Shown here one piece after another: positions 26,562-34,997 of a DNA stretch of 64,000 nucleotides. The notes under the pieces are model-generated. The model was not told the origin of the DNA and ran no database searches. It worked only from the letters and a program-made list of their open reading frames with translations. Source of the DNA: Arthrobacter sulfonylureivorans (GTDB taxonomy: Bacteria > Actinomycetota > Actinomycetes > Actinomycetales > Micrococcaceae); contig RJAE01000003.1 of assembly GCA_004000035.1 (NCBI GenBank), positions 1 through 64,000 on the forward strand, read 5' to 3'. The translations under genes and the position numbers were made by a program. Numbering within the stretch: the first letter of the stretch is position 1; every line of letters begins with the position of its first letter.

Positions 26562-27134
26562 TTAGAGCGTGTAGGGGGCCTTGGTGAAGACGTTGTCGCC
26601 GATGACCTTTTTCCGCTTGTCGAATTTGGCGGTGAGCTCGCGGCTTTCCACGAATTCCTTGCTGACGTTGACCAAGAGGTGCCGGTCGCCCAGATCCACC
26701 ACGTAGTAGCCGGAGAGGTCACGCAGCGAGTCGGCCGCGTTGAGCGTGCCCGGCTGGACCACGAAGTCGACGATCGATTCCCACGTAGTGAGTTTTCTGC
26801 GCCGGGTCAGCGGGTAGATGACCTCGGCGCTCGGGTACTTGGCACGCACGACGGCATCGAACCTTCCGCGTTCCTTGCCTGACTTCTTGTACTGGGTAAT
26901 GTCGATCGGCTCGCGGATGATCTGCGCAGAAAACGCGTGGCCATCGCGCAGCAGGTAGTCGACACTGACATCGAACAGGGCCGACAGCGCCTTGAGGTTC
27001 GCTACATCCGGGATGCCCTTGTCGTTCTCCCACTTGGTGATCGCCTGGCGGGAGACACATAGTTTCTGCGCGAGCTCTTCTTGGGAGAGTCCTGCCTTCT
27101 TCCGGGCGGCCCTGAGTTTTTCTCCAAGCGTCAT
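26562..27134 (-). CDS. Xre-family helix-turn-helix regulator
   Basis: 190 residues. The N-terminal HTH is classical: LRAARKKAGLSQEELAQKLC then VSRQAITKWENDKGIPDVAN. The C-terminal 120 residues (VVQPGTLNAADSLRDLSGYY, DLGDRHLLVNVSKEFVESRE) form a ligand- or effector-type domain without a recognised name. It is followed by DUF2277 in convergent orientation. The target is unknown, with 220 bp of non-coding DNA between its start and copA. Confidence 0.88.
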   Translation of the reverse strand: MTLGEKLRAARKKAGLSQEELAQKLCVSRQAITKWENDKGIPDVANLKALSALFDVSVDYLLRDGHAFSAQIIREPIDITQYKKSGKERGRFDAVVRAKYPSAEVIYPLTRRRKLTTWESIVDFVVQPGTLNAADSLRDLSGYYVVDLGDRHLLVNVSKEFVESRELTAKFDKRKKVIGDNVFTKAPYTL

Positions 27135-27354
27135 CTGTGGCTCCGTTACGGTTGGGTGAGCGGGGTTTTCTCAACATTAGCCAGCGGGACGGCAGCGAAG
27201 CCCCACTTGTCATCCACTCCGGCTCTACTCTTCGTGGCGGGAACCCACGGGGATGACGCCACGCTGCGTGGCCGACGTTTGCGCAGGTCAGGGCGGGATT
27301 CGCCAGAGTCCGAAGCGGAGGGGAAGCCGGTCAAAGCGGCGGCAGTCCCACCGC

Positions 27355-29808
27355 CTACCGGCCGAAGCGGCGGAGCCGCAGCGAGTTGGCCACCACCAGC
27401 ACCGAGCTGGCGGCCATCGCGGCGCCGGCGATCATCGGGTTGAGCAGGCCGAAGGCCGCCACCGGGATGCCCAGCGTGTTGTAGGCGAAGGCCCAGAAAA
27501 GGTTCGTCTTGATGGTGGAGAGCGTCTTGCGGCTCAGCTCGATGGACTGCACCACCTGGACAAGATCGCTGCCCATCACAGTCAGGTCCGCGGCCTCGAT
27601 GGCCACGTCGGTGCCGGCGCCCATCGCGATGCCAAGATCGGCCTGGGCCAGCGCCGCGGCGTCGTTCACGCCGTCACCCACCATGGCCACGGTCTTACCT
27701 TGTGCTTGCAGCCGCTTGATCGCTGCCACCTTGTCCTCCGGGAGCACGTCGGCGAAGACATCTTGGGGTGCGATGCCGACTTCGGCCGCCACCTCGGCTG
27801 CGACGGCGGCGTTGTCGCCGGTGAGCAGGATGGGGTGCAGTCCGAGTTCCTTGAACCGGGCGATCGCAGCTGCCGAGTGCTCCTTGACGGTGTCCTGGAG
27901 ATTGACGATCCCGGCGACCGTTCCATCCACGGCGACCCACACCGCTGTAGAACCGGCCTGTTGCTGCTCCAGCAGGATCCGGCGGTGGTCGGCGGAGAGG
28001 GCAATGGCGTTTTCGTCCATCCAGTTATTGCGGCCCACCACCACTGTGCTGGTGCTGCCATCAGGTTCGGTGATGGTGCCGCGGACGCCGCCGCCCGCCG
28101 TGCTGTGGAAGTTGGAAAGGGCCGGTAGCTCAGGGTCGGCTTTGCCGCCCGAGGCGCCGGTGCCGCCGTCGACCGGTGTTGCCGTGCGCGCGGCCACATC
28201 CCGGGCCGCCTCCACGATGGCCAGAGCGATCGGGTGCTCCGAGCCGGCCTCTACAGCGCCGGCCAGCAGCAGAACGTCGTCTTCACTGCGGTCCGCCAGC
28301 GCCACGACGCCCTCGACGGCCTGCCGGCCGGTGGTCACGGTGCCGGTCTTGTCCAGCACGATGGTGTCCACGTGACGGGTGTCTTCGAGGATCTGCGGGC
28401 CCTTGATCAGGATGCCCAGCTGCGATGCCCGGCCGGTGCCGGTCAGCAGCGCGGTGGGCGTGGCGAGCCCGAGGGCACACGGGCAGGCAATGACCAGCAC
28501 GGTCACGGCTGCGGTGAACGCCGCCTGCAGGTCGCCGGTGAAGACCATCCAGAGGCTGAAAGTGATGATGGCGATGACCAGCACAATCGGGACGAAGACG
28601 GAGCTGATCCGGTCCGCCAGCCGGGCGATCGGGGCCTTGCCCGCCTGGGCTTGGCTGACCAGCCGGCCCATCTGGGCGAGTGTGGTGTCCGAGCCGACCC
28701 GGGTGGCGCGGACCAGCAGCCGGCCGGAGGTGTTGATGGTCGCGCCGGTGACGGTGTCGTCCACGTCCACCTCGACCGGAACGGATTCACCGGTCAGCAA
28801 CGAGGTGTCGACGGCGGAGTGACCGTCCACCACATAGCCGTCGGTGGGGATTTTCTCGCCCGGCCGGACCACCATGATGTCGCCGGGGACCAGATCGGCG
28901 GCCGCTACCTTCACCTCGGTGCCGTCCCTCAGCACGGTGGCGTCCTTCGCGCCCAGGTTGAGTAGGGACTTCAGTGCGTCGCCGGCCCTCTGCTTGGCAT
29001 TGGCTTCCAGATACCGGCCCAGCAGTAGGAAAGTGACTACGACGACCGCAACTTCGAAGTAGAGCGCGTGCGCGGCCATGTTGCCGTGCACGTGCTCGGT
29101 CAGCATCGGATCCATGAACAGCTGCCAGGCGGAGAAGAAGAAGGCAGCCAGCACGCCAAGCGACACCAGCGTGTCCATGGTGGAGGCCAAATGCCGCGCA
29201 TTCACAGCGGCCGCGCGGTGGAACGGCCAGGCCGCCCAGAAAACCACCGGGATGCTGAGCGCGAAGGCGACCCAGCCCCAGTGCGGGAACTGCGCGCCGG
29301 GAATCATCGAGATGACAAAAACCGGGACGGTGAGGATGGCGGCCGTCCACAGGCGCGGCCGCAGCTCGTCGGCGGTGCCGCCGTGCGCCATGTGGTCCTC
29401 GTGCTCGCCGTGCTCTCCGGCCCCGGCGTGGCCTTCCGCCTGCTCGGCCAGATGCTCCTGCCCGGAGTGGCCGGCCGCGTGATTCGTTGCAGCGCGCCCA
29501 CCGTGACCGGTTCCGTCATGCCCTTGTGCGGGCGCGTGGCCGGAACCCGGCTGTTGCTTCACCCGCGCCTTGTAGCCGGTAGCGTTCACCGCCTCCAGCA
29601 ACTGCTGGTCGGTGACACCGTGCGGGACGTTGACCACGGCGGATTCCAGCGGCAGGTTCACGCTCGCCTCGACTCCCTCGATCCTGCCGAGCTTACGCTC
29701 CACGCGGTTCACGCAGGAGGCGCAGGTCATACCGTCGATCGCCAGTTCTACGGTCCTGGCCGGAGCCGGGTCGACTACAGGGTCCTGGGCAGCGGGATGG
29801 GAGGCCAT
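27355..29808 (-). CDS. copA: Copper-exporting P1B-type ATPase
   Basis: 817 residues. An N-terminal HMA domain carries [17 protein letters not shown] at 25-41. It is followed by a His-rich linker (11 His between residues 91 and 142), unusual for CopA but seen in some actinobacterial Cu/Ag pumps. The transmembrane [10 protein letters not shown] motif, [11 protein letters not shown] phosphorylation site, [20 protein letters not shown] and the terminal YN and MAASS motifs mark a Cu(I) exporter (P1B-1). It is the last gene of the csoR-copZ-copA operon and pumps copper out of the cytosol. Confidence 0.95.
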   Translation of the reverse strand: MASHPAAQDPVVDPAPARTVELAIDGMTCASCVNRVERKLGRIEGVEASVNLPLESAVVNVPHGVTDQQLLEAVNATGYKARVKQQPGSGHAPAQGHDGTGHGGRAATNHAAGHSGQEHLAEQAEGHAGAGEHGEHEDHMAHGGTADELRPRLWTAAILTVPVFVISMIPGAQFPHWGWVAFALSIPVVFWAAWPFHRAAAVNARHLASTMDTLVSLGVLAAFFFSAWQLFMDPMLTEHVHGNMAAHALYFEVAVVVVTFLLLGRYLEANAKQRAGDALKSLLNLGAKDATVLRDGTEVKVAAADLVPGDIMVVRPGEKIPTDGYVVDGHSAVDTSLLTGESVPVEVDVDDTVTGATINTSGRLLVRATRVGSDTTLAQMGRLVSQAQAGKAPIARLADRISSVFVPIVLVIAIITFSLWMVFTGDLQAAFTAAVTVLVIACPCALGLATPTALLTGTGRASQLGILIKGPQILEDTRHVDTIVLDKTGTVTTGRQAVEGVVALADRSEDDVLLLAGAVEAGSEHPIALAIVEAARDVAARTATPVDGGTGASGGKADPELPALSNFHSTAGGGVRGTITEPDGSTSTVVVGRNNWMDENAIALSADHRRILLEQQQAGSTAVWVAVDGTVAGIVNLQDTVKEHSAAAIARFKELGLHPILLTGDNAAVAAEVAAEVGIAPQDVFADVLPEDKVAAIKRLQAQGKTVAMVGDGVNDAAALAQADLGIAMGAGTDVAIEAADLTVMGSDLVQVVQSIELSRKTLSTIKTNLFWAFAYNTLGIPVAAFGLLNPMIAGAAMAASSVLVVANSLRLRRFGR

Positions 29809-29887
29809 CAGCTGGTCATCTCGATTCTCGGTGGGCGGGCCGCGGATGGATGCGGCGCATTAGGTGGATGGCAGATAAAGGTGACTG

Positions 29888-29914
29888 ACAGCGGCGGGGA
29901 GGCACCGCCGTCGT
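29888..29914 (-). terminator. Hairpin between copZ and copA
   Basis: On the minus strand ACGACGGCGG, a TGCCTCC loop and CCGCCGCTGT can pair just after the copZ stop. It could attenuate copA relative to copZ or process the mRNA. The 5' arm is the ACGACGGCGG motif seen in other hairpins. Confidence 0.45.
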
Positions 29915-29919
29915 ACGCG

Positions 29920-30144
29920 TTAAGCGATGTTTGCGACGACGGTGTAGCCGGCTTCGGCGACTGCTTCGCCGATCTGTTCGGGGTCCAGTTGGGCGTCGGA
30001 ATTGACGGTGGCGGTGGATATGCCGCCCTTGTTCAGATTGATCCTGACGTCGTGGACCCCGGCGAGGGCCTTGAGTTCTTCGGTGACGGCGTCCACGCAG
30101 TGGCTGCAGGTCATGCCGTCGATGCTGATGGTGGTGGTGCTCAT
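29920..30144 (-). CDS. copZ: Copper chaperone, HMA domain
   Basis: 74 residues from ATG 30144 (CAGGAG RBS). STTTISIDGMTCSHCVDAVT contains the MTCSHC Cu(I) site, followed by a complete ferredoxin-like HMA domain ending AEAGYTVVANIA. It delivers Cu(I) to CopA and CsoR. It sits 40 bp after csoR in the same operon. Confidence 0.95.
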   Translation of the reverse strand: MSTTTISIDGMTCSHCVDAVTEELKALAGVHDVRINLNKGGISTATVNSDAQLDPEQIGEAVAEAGYTVVANIA

Positions 30145-30184
30145 AGAAATCTCCTGGGGGGTGGGCGTTCGGGGGAGGGCGGCG

Positions 30185-30541
30185 TCAGCGCAGCAGTCGA
30201 CCGATGGCATCCGAGGCTTCCTTGACCTTGTCCTGCACGATCCGCGGATCGCCGCTGAGCTCGGATTCCTTGGCGGCACCGACCACACAGTGTTGAATGT
30301 GCTCTTCGAGCAGGCCGACGCTCACCGCATGCAGGGCCTTGTTGACGGCGGCCACCTGGGTGAGGATGTCGATGCAGTACTTGTCCTCTTCCACCATGCG
30401 GGCGATGCCGCGGACCTGGCCTTCCACGCGCTTCAGTCGGCGCAGGTAGGCGTCCTTGTCCGAGGTGTAGGCGTGGCCGATGTGCTCGTCGACGGGGGCG
30501 ACAGCAGAGTCAGTGTCGCTGGGCATGACGGTGTGGTTCAT
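30185..30541 (-). CDS. csoR: CsoR-type copper-sensing repressor
   Basis: 118 residues from ATG 30541 (GAGGAAG RBS). DKDAYLRRLKRVEGQVRGIA is the family helix 1, then CIDILTQVAAVNKALHAV and HIQHCVV supply the Cys-His-Cys copper ligands (CIDIL, HxxHC). Copper binding releases the repressor from its operator just upstream, inducing copZ and copA. Confidence 0.93.
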   Translation of the reverse strand: MNHTVMPSDTDSAVAPVDEHIGHAYTSDKDAYLRRLKRVEGQVRGIARMVEEDKYCIDILTQVAAVNKALHAVSVGLLEEHIQHCVVGAAKESELSGDPRIVQDKVKEASDAIGRLLR

Positions 30542-30572
30542 GGCTTCCTCATTCCGGGGACTACATGACCAA

Positions 30573-30595
30573 GTTATACCCCCTAGGGGTATAAC
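30573..30595. promoter_or_regulatory. CsoR operator overlapping the csoR promoter
   Basis: A perfect 23-bp palindrome: GTTATACCCC, three bases, GGGGTATAAC. On the minus strand a TTGCGT -35 and a TATAAC -10 flank and overlap it, so bound CsoR would block RNA polymerase. It is close to the known TATACCCC/GGGGTATA CsoR consensus. Confidence 0.9.
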
Positions 30596-30714
30596 GCAAG
30601 GGTTTGTGACGGATCCCATGGCGGGGGGCGGAGCCGACGGCGGTGTCGCCGCCTGGGGAGGGTGTGGCGGGCCAGGGTCGGCCCGGCCGCCCGGCCGTCC
30701 GGGCGCCCGCGGGC

Positions 30715-32220
30715 TTACTGGTGCTGCGGCGTGCGCAGTGTCCGGAAGGCCAGCCAGGCGGAGGCCACCATCAGGGCGGCGGCCAGTCCGGCGGTAACGG
30801 TAACGCCGCTGTCGAAGGCGTGGACTGCGGAATCGAGCAAGGCGGCCGCGGTGCGTTCCGGCAACTGCTCCGCGACGGTGATGGCGCCGCCCAGGGTCTC
30901 GCCGGCGGCGTGCTGCTGCTCCGGGGTCAGGCCGGAGGGCAGGTCGATGTGCTGCCGGTACGCGCCGACCAGGATGCTGCCGAGCACTGCGGTACCAAAA
31001 ACCGAGCCTACTTCGTAGGCGGTCTCCGACACGGCGGAGGCTGCACCGGCCTTGGCCGCCGGAACGCTGGAGAGGATCAGGTCGTTAGAGAGCGTTTCCG
31101 AAGCGCCGACGCCCGCGCCGAGCAGTGCGAACGCAGCCATCAAGGTCATTGCCGACGCGTCCGGGGTGGACGCCGCCAGCCAGTACGCCGCCGCGGACAG
31201 CAGCAGGGCCCCGGCCACCACCAGGTGCGGTGAGATCCGTCGGACCAGCGGCACCGCTAGCAATCCGGCGATGATGGTGACCACCAGGCCGGGCAGCAGT
31301 ACCAGGCCAGCCCGCAGCGGGCTGAGCCCGAGGACCAGCTGGAGGTGCTGGGAGACGAAGTACAGGAAGCCCACCAGGGAGAAGACGGCCAGGAGGTTCA
31401 CCAGCACGGCGCCGGTGAACGGGCGGTAGCGGAACAATCGGACATCCAGCATGGGGTTCGAGCGCTGCAGCTGGCGGCGGACAAACGCCCAGCCGGCCAG
31501 GACGCCGACGGCTGCGGCTGCCACGATGGCAGGAAGGTCTCCGCCGGCGGCCAACTGTTTAATGGCGAACACCACCGGCAAGAGCGCGGCGACCGAAAGC
31601 AGGATGCTGGCCACGTCCACCGGTCCCGGCTCAGGGTCGCGGGACTCCGGCACAAACATCGGTGTCAGCACCAGCATCGGCAGCAGCATGGGAACCGCCA
31701 GCAGGAAGACCGAACCCCACCAGAAGTGCTCCAGCAGTACGCCGCCCAGCAGGGGGCCGAGTGCGGCGCCGGCCGAGAATCCAGCGGCCCAGATGGCCAC
31801 CGCCAAGCGCCGCTGGGTCCGGTCAGTGAAGATGTTCCGGATCAGGGACAGCGTGGCCGGCATGAGCATGGCCCCGAAGATTCCCAGCCCGGCGCGGGCG
31901 GCAACCAGCAGTTCGGCGCTCGGCGAGAATGCGGCCAGAGCGGAGAGCGCGGCGAAGCCTGCGGCGCCGATCATCAGCATCCTGCGACGGCCGAAGCGGT
32001 CGCCCAAGCTGCCCATCGCCACCAGCAGGCCGGCGAGCACCAGCGGGTAGATGTCGATGATCCACAGGAGCGTGGTGCCGCTGGTGCTAAAGGCCAACGA
32101 GATGGCCGGCACGGCAAAGCTCAGCACGGTGTTGTCGACGGCGACCAGCAGGACCGGCAGCATCAATACGGCCAGGGCAGTCCATTCCTTGCGGCCGGCG
32201 CGCTGGGTGACGGTAAGCAT
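30715..32220 (-). CDS. DHA2-family MFS multidrug exporter (QacA/SmvA-like)
   Basis: 501 residues with 14 predicted membrane segments. LLVAVDNTVLSFAVPAISLA (the D1 VDxTVxxxAxP motif), GSLGDRFGRRRMLMIGAAGF (motif A), LAVAIWAAGFSAGAALGPLL and LGGVLLEHFWWGSVFLLAVP (motif C, G(x)6GPxxGG) define the DHA2 group. Repressed, by inference, by the divergent TetR. Substrate probably cationic dyes, biocides or drugs. Confidence 0.9.
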   Translation of the reverse strand: MLTVTQRAGRKEWTALAVLMLPVLLVAVDNTVLSFAVPAISLAFSTSGTTLLWIIDIYPLVLAGLLVAMGSLGDRFGRRRMLMIGAAGFAALSALAAFSPSAELLVAARAGLGIFGAMLMPATLSLIRNIFTDRTQRRLAVAIWAAGFSAGAALGPLLGGVLLEHFWWGSVFLLAVPMLLPMLVLTPMFVPESRDPEPGPVDVASILLSVAALLPVVFAIKQLAAGGDLPAIVAAAAVGVLAGWAFVRRQLQRSNPMLDVRLFRYRPFTGAVLVNLLAVFSLVGFLYFVSQHLQLVLGLSPLRAGLVLLPGLVVTIIAGLLAVPLVRRISPHLVVAGALLLSAAAYWLAASTPDASAMTLMAAFALLGAGVGASETLSNDLILSSVPAAKAGAASAVSETAYEVGSVFGTAVLGSILVGAYRQHIDLPSGLTPEQQHAAGETLGGAITVAEQLPERTAAALLDSAVHAFDSGVTVTAGLAAALMVASAWLAFRTLRTPQHQ

Positions 32221-32263
32221 GGTGCATCTTTCGGGAACAGGTGTTTGGATGATCCTTCAACTA

Positions 32264-32279
32264 TACCGTCTGGACGGTA
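32264..32279. promoter_or_regulatory. TetR operator in the DHA2 promoter
   Basis: Perfect palindrome TACCGTCTGGACGGTA (16 bp). Read on the minus strand it fills most of the 17-bp spacer between TTGCTC (-35) and TATAGT (-10) of the exporter promoter, the usual geometry for TetR repression. Confidence 0.85.
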
Positions 32280-32340
32280 CATGAGCAAGGCGGCTGCGGA
32301 ATGCCCGCGCAGCGGAAGAACTGCGTCCTAGGATGGGTGG

Positions 32341-32880
32341 ATGGCCAGTGCGAAAGACCGGATCCTCGACAACTTCGAGGACATCCTGATCAAAGAGGGC
32401 GAGCGAGCCGCCACCATGGATGCCGTCGCGGCGGCAGCCGGGGTCTCCAAAGGCGGGCTGCTCTACCACTTCCCCTCCAAGGAGGCGATGGTTCAGGGGC
32501 TGTGTGACCGGCTCGCTGAACTGTCGGCCGAGGATGCGGAGCGGATCAGCAATGCGCCGGAGGGTGCGGCCCGCTACTACGTGCGCACCTCCAACTACGT
32601 CGACTCACCCTTAGACCGCGCGATCGTAGCCCTGGCCCGGCTGGTCCAGCAGGGCCACCCAGCCGCCGCCCGGACGTTCGCGCGGATCCAGGAACTCTGG
32701 CTGGACACGTTGGAGCTGGCCCTGGGCAGCCGGCCGGTGGCACAGGCCGTGAAGCTGATCGGCGACGGCCTGTACTTCAGTGCGACGTTCTTTTCGCCGG
32801 ATGCCCAGCAGAACCAGATGGCCGACGGCGAGATGGAAGCCCTGCTGCAACAAGTCGACGCGTTGGTGGGGCGGGGCTGA
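32341..32880 (+). CDS. TetR/AcrR family repressor
   Basis: 179 residues. MASAKDRILDNFEDILIKEG begins the helical DNA-binding domain; AATMDAVAAAAGVSKGGLLY and HFPSKEAMVQGLCDR form the HTH. The ligand domain (TDVS-like C-terminal, HLLQ region) is the TetR_C type. TAGGAT at 32329-32334 sits 6 nt before ATG, suggesting a leaderless mRNA. Divergent from the DHA2 exporter, which it likely controls through the palindrome at 32264. Confidence 0.92.
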   Translation: MASAKDRILDNFEDILIKEGERAATMDAVAAAAGVSKGGLLYHFPSKEAMVQGLCDRLAELSAEDAERISNAPEGAARYYVRTSNYVDSPLDRAIVALARLVQQGHPAAARTFARIQELWLDTLELALGSRPVAQAVKLIGDGLYFSATFFSPDAQQNQMADGEMEALLQQVDALVGRG

Positions 32881-32930
32881 TTCGTGCCGTCGTTTTGGGC
32901 TTAGCTGGTTCCGTGCGTAAGGATGAATCG

Positions 32931-32936
32931 TATAAT
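32931..32936 (+). promoter_or_regulatory. Consensus -10 of the DUF4190 gene
   Basis: A perfect TATAAT, 42 bp upstream of the DUF4190 ATG. No consensus -35 at 16-18 bp. The pentanucleotide repeat starts 5 bp downstream, so the repeat would be inside the 5' UTR. Confidence 0.6.
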
Positions 32937-32940
32937 CACG

Positions 32941-32963
32941 CACCGCACCGCACCGCACCGCAC
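32941..32963 (+). repeat. CACCG pentanucleotide tandem repeat in a 5' leader
   Basis: Four perfect CACCG units plus a partial one, between the TATAAT box and the GAGAGGAA ribosome binding site of the DUF4190 gene. Slipped-strand change would alter leader length rather than the reading frame. Confidence 0.85.
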
Positions 32964-32977
32964 GATGAGAGGAACCC

Positions 32978-33433
32978 ATGTCCACCCCTAATGGTCCCGG
33001 GGAATACCCCGAACCCACCACGTCCGGCCAGCCGCAGTCGCCGCAGGGCGCCTACCCTGCCTACCCCCAGTCGGGTCCAGGGCAGCAGGGCTATCCGCAG
33101 CAGAACGCCCCGTACGGCTACCCGGGCCAGCCCGCTCCCGGACAGCCCGTTCCCGGCAAGACCATGGGGATTGTCGGCTTTGTCCTGTCCCTGCTCGGTC
33201 CGCTGACCGTGGCCGGCCTGATCGTCAGCATCATCGGCATGGTGCAGTCCAAGCGTGCCAACGCCAAGAACGGCTTCGCACTGGCCGGCATCATCATCGG
33301 TGCCGTGGGCACCGTGCTGTTGATCCTGTTCACCATCATCACGATCGCAGGCATCGCCTACATGGTGGAGGTCTGTGGCAACCTTGGGCCGGGCACCCAC
33401 TTCGTTGATGGCGTCACCTACACCTGCAGCTGA
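32978..33433 (+). CDS. DUF4190 membrane protein with Pro/Gln-rich N-terminus
   Basis: 151 residues. The first 60 are rich in Pro, Gly, Gln and Tyr (repeated PQGAYPAYPQ, GYPQQ, GYPGQ), then two membrane helices (TMGIVGFVLSLLGPLTVAGL; ALAGIIIGAVGTVLLILFTI) with the DUF4190 loop QSKRANAKNGFALAGIIIG, and a short C-terminal Cys-containing tail. Such proteins are common in actinobacteria and are envelope associated; function unknown. Confidence 0.87.
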   Translation: MSTPNGPGEYPEPTTSGQPQSPQGAYPAYPQSGPGQQGYPQQNAPYGYPGQPAPGQPVPGKTMGIVGFVLSLLGPLTVAGLIVSIIGMVQSKRANAKNGFALAGIIIGAVGTVLLILFTIITIAGIAYMVEVCGNLGPGTHFVDGVTYTCS

Positions 33434-33454
33434 CCTTCCCAGCCTCTTGGCCAG

Positions 33455-33491
33455 GAGCCGGTGCGACCCCTTCCCGGGGACGCACCGGCTC
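33455..33491 (+). terminator. Intrinsic terminator of the DUF4190 gene
   Basis: Arms GAGCCGGTGCG and CGCACCGGCTC enclose a further CCCC/GGGG stem; TTGGTTT follows. Located directly after the DUF4190 stop. Confidence 0.88.
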
Positions 33492-33549
33492 TTGGTTTCA
33501 TAGCTAGTTGGCGGTTCCCGCACCGGCGGCGTGCCCCGCGGGCCTCCAG

Positions 33550-34250
33550 CTACTTCCGAATCGAGGATGACGTCGCAGCGGTCACCTTGGACGTCTTGCT
33601 GAACGTGACCCGGTATGTGGCTTTCGACGGCTTCCTGAACGTGTAGCTCGACTTGCCGGACTTGAAGTTCACGGTCTTGATGGTCTTCCACTTCGAGCCG
33701 GACTTGACCTGGAACTTCGCTTTCTGGGGCGAGTACCTGCTGTAGTCGTAGGTCTTCGGGTTGAAATACTTCGCCGTCGCCGTCAGAGTGACCTTGCTGC
33801 CACTGCGTGAAGCCTTCAGATGGGCCTTTGCCTTACCGCGGACGTAAAGGTCTTCGATGTGCTGTCCAAGTAATCGAAGTACACGCCGTCTTGGGTAGAG
33901 CCGCTGACCTCGGTTGGGCCAATCTTGTAGGCCCCCCGCTCCTCGAACGGACAGAGCTGCAATCGTGTCGACACCGAATCGCCCGAAAAGTAAACCCAGC
34001 TCGCAATGGAACCACGGAATGTCACGTCCGCGCTCAGCGACAAATATTCAACGTCCGGACTGACACTCCGGGATACCTTCACGGTCTCTTTTTTGCACCC
34101 ACCGCGGTCGAACACATAGTCCGAGACTGAGTACTTCGTGACGTCCACCGGCCGATCAGCCGCAACGGCCACGGGTGCCGCCGGCAGGATCAGTCCGACA
34201 GCGATGGCTGTGGCGGTCAAGACTGCACGCCACATTCCTTGCTTATGCAA
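33550..34250 (-). pseudogene. Secreted protein gene interrupted by a frameshift
   Basis: The 5' part, from TTG 34250 behind an AGGGGG site or ATG 34235, encodes a signal peptide (WRAVLTATAIAVGLILPAAP then VAVAA) and an exported domain with Cys residues (RGGCKKETVKVSR, LQLCPFEERGAYKIG), ending VYFDYLDSTSKTF. That frame then stops after about ten unrelated codons. The neighbouring frame continues without a start as YVRGKAKAHLKASRSGSKVT, TATAKYFNPKTYDYSRYSPQ and SGKSSYTFRKPSKATYRVTF up to TAG at 33550. Joining them needs one base restored near 33850, in a TTT run. A real loss, a sequencing error, or slippage are all possible. Confidence 0.7.
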
Positions 34251-34317
34251 TGTTCCCCCTCTTGATGTATTGATACCCGACTGGTGTCGCAAACGAGTGA
34301 AGAAACGACGCGGGCAA

Positions 34318-34533
34318 TCAGTTAGTAACAGAGTAATAGCAGTTGGCGCCGACGCTTAGCCATGCGGTGTTATTGACCGCGCGGATGAGCAAAGCAGGAA
34401 CGGGCGGCTTTCCATTGTTGTATCGGATTCTCTCGTACTCTGTGGAGCATGGAGAATCAGCTCGCTGGGAATCACCATAAATAAAAATCAAATTACACTG
34501 AAGACCCATCGACACCTCATCGGTGCATGGCAC
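34318..34533 (-). CDS. Hypothetical small protein, possibly a fragment
   Basis: 71 codons starting at GTG. The second half (LLIRAVNNTAWLSVGANCYY) reads as coding, but AT content is higher than in neighbours, there is no evident ribosome binding site, and upstream in-frame stops are close. Another frame just upstream (NNLDAIGQCHAPMRC) hints that this too may be a frameshifted secreted-protein fragment like its neighbour. No family recognised. Confidence 0.3.
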   Translation of the reverse strand: MPCTDEVSMGLQCNLIFIYGDSQRADSPCSTEYERIRYNNGKPPVPALLIRAVNNTAWLSVGANCYYSVTN

Positions 34534-34997
34534 TGACCAATGGCGTCAAGATTATTCCCAGGGCGAGGAGCAGCGGCGATGATTTGCAAGGCTATCCTCC
34601 GAGCAGGCAGTTAGGGGTTTGCTGCAACTCCTTGGCAGGTGGGTTGTCCACCGAGAATTTTTAGCCCAATTCCTGCAAACGAAGTTGGAAAAAGGGCCGC
34701 CTTCGTCGTCCGCGAGTGCTCAATTTCGACGGCAACGGAAACGACCGCACGTTGTGCCGCGGGCAGGATCACGCTCAACCAAATGTTCGAAGCTGGCACA
34801 CGTACCTTCTTCGGAACAAAGTGAGTGGGAGACTTTGGTGGCCATTCCCGGGACGCGTGAGCCTTTTCGGAGCCCATTAGTCGTTCCTGTTGCTGCGCAC
34901 GGCAAGGAAATCCCTCAGCAATCAAAGGCGATTACACACTCGTCCATGGTTTCCCCTCCGGGCACGCGCAACTCATTACTCCTGACCGGGGGCGTGC
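34534..34997. other. AT-richer non-coding stretch
   Basis: No gene can be supported. Open frames on both strands are short and without ribosome binding sites or family motifs. Composition is visibly less GC-rich than in the flanking genes. It belongs to the gene-decay zone between 33.5 and 38.8 kb. Confidence 0.4.
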
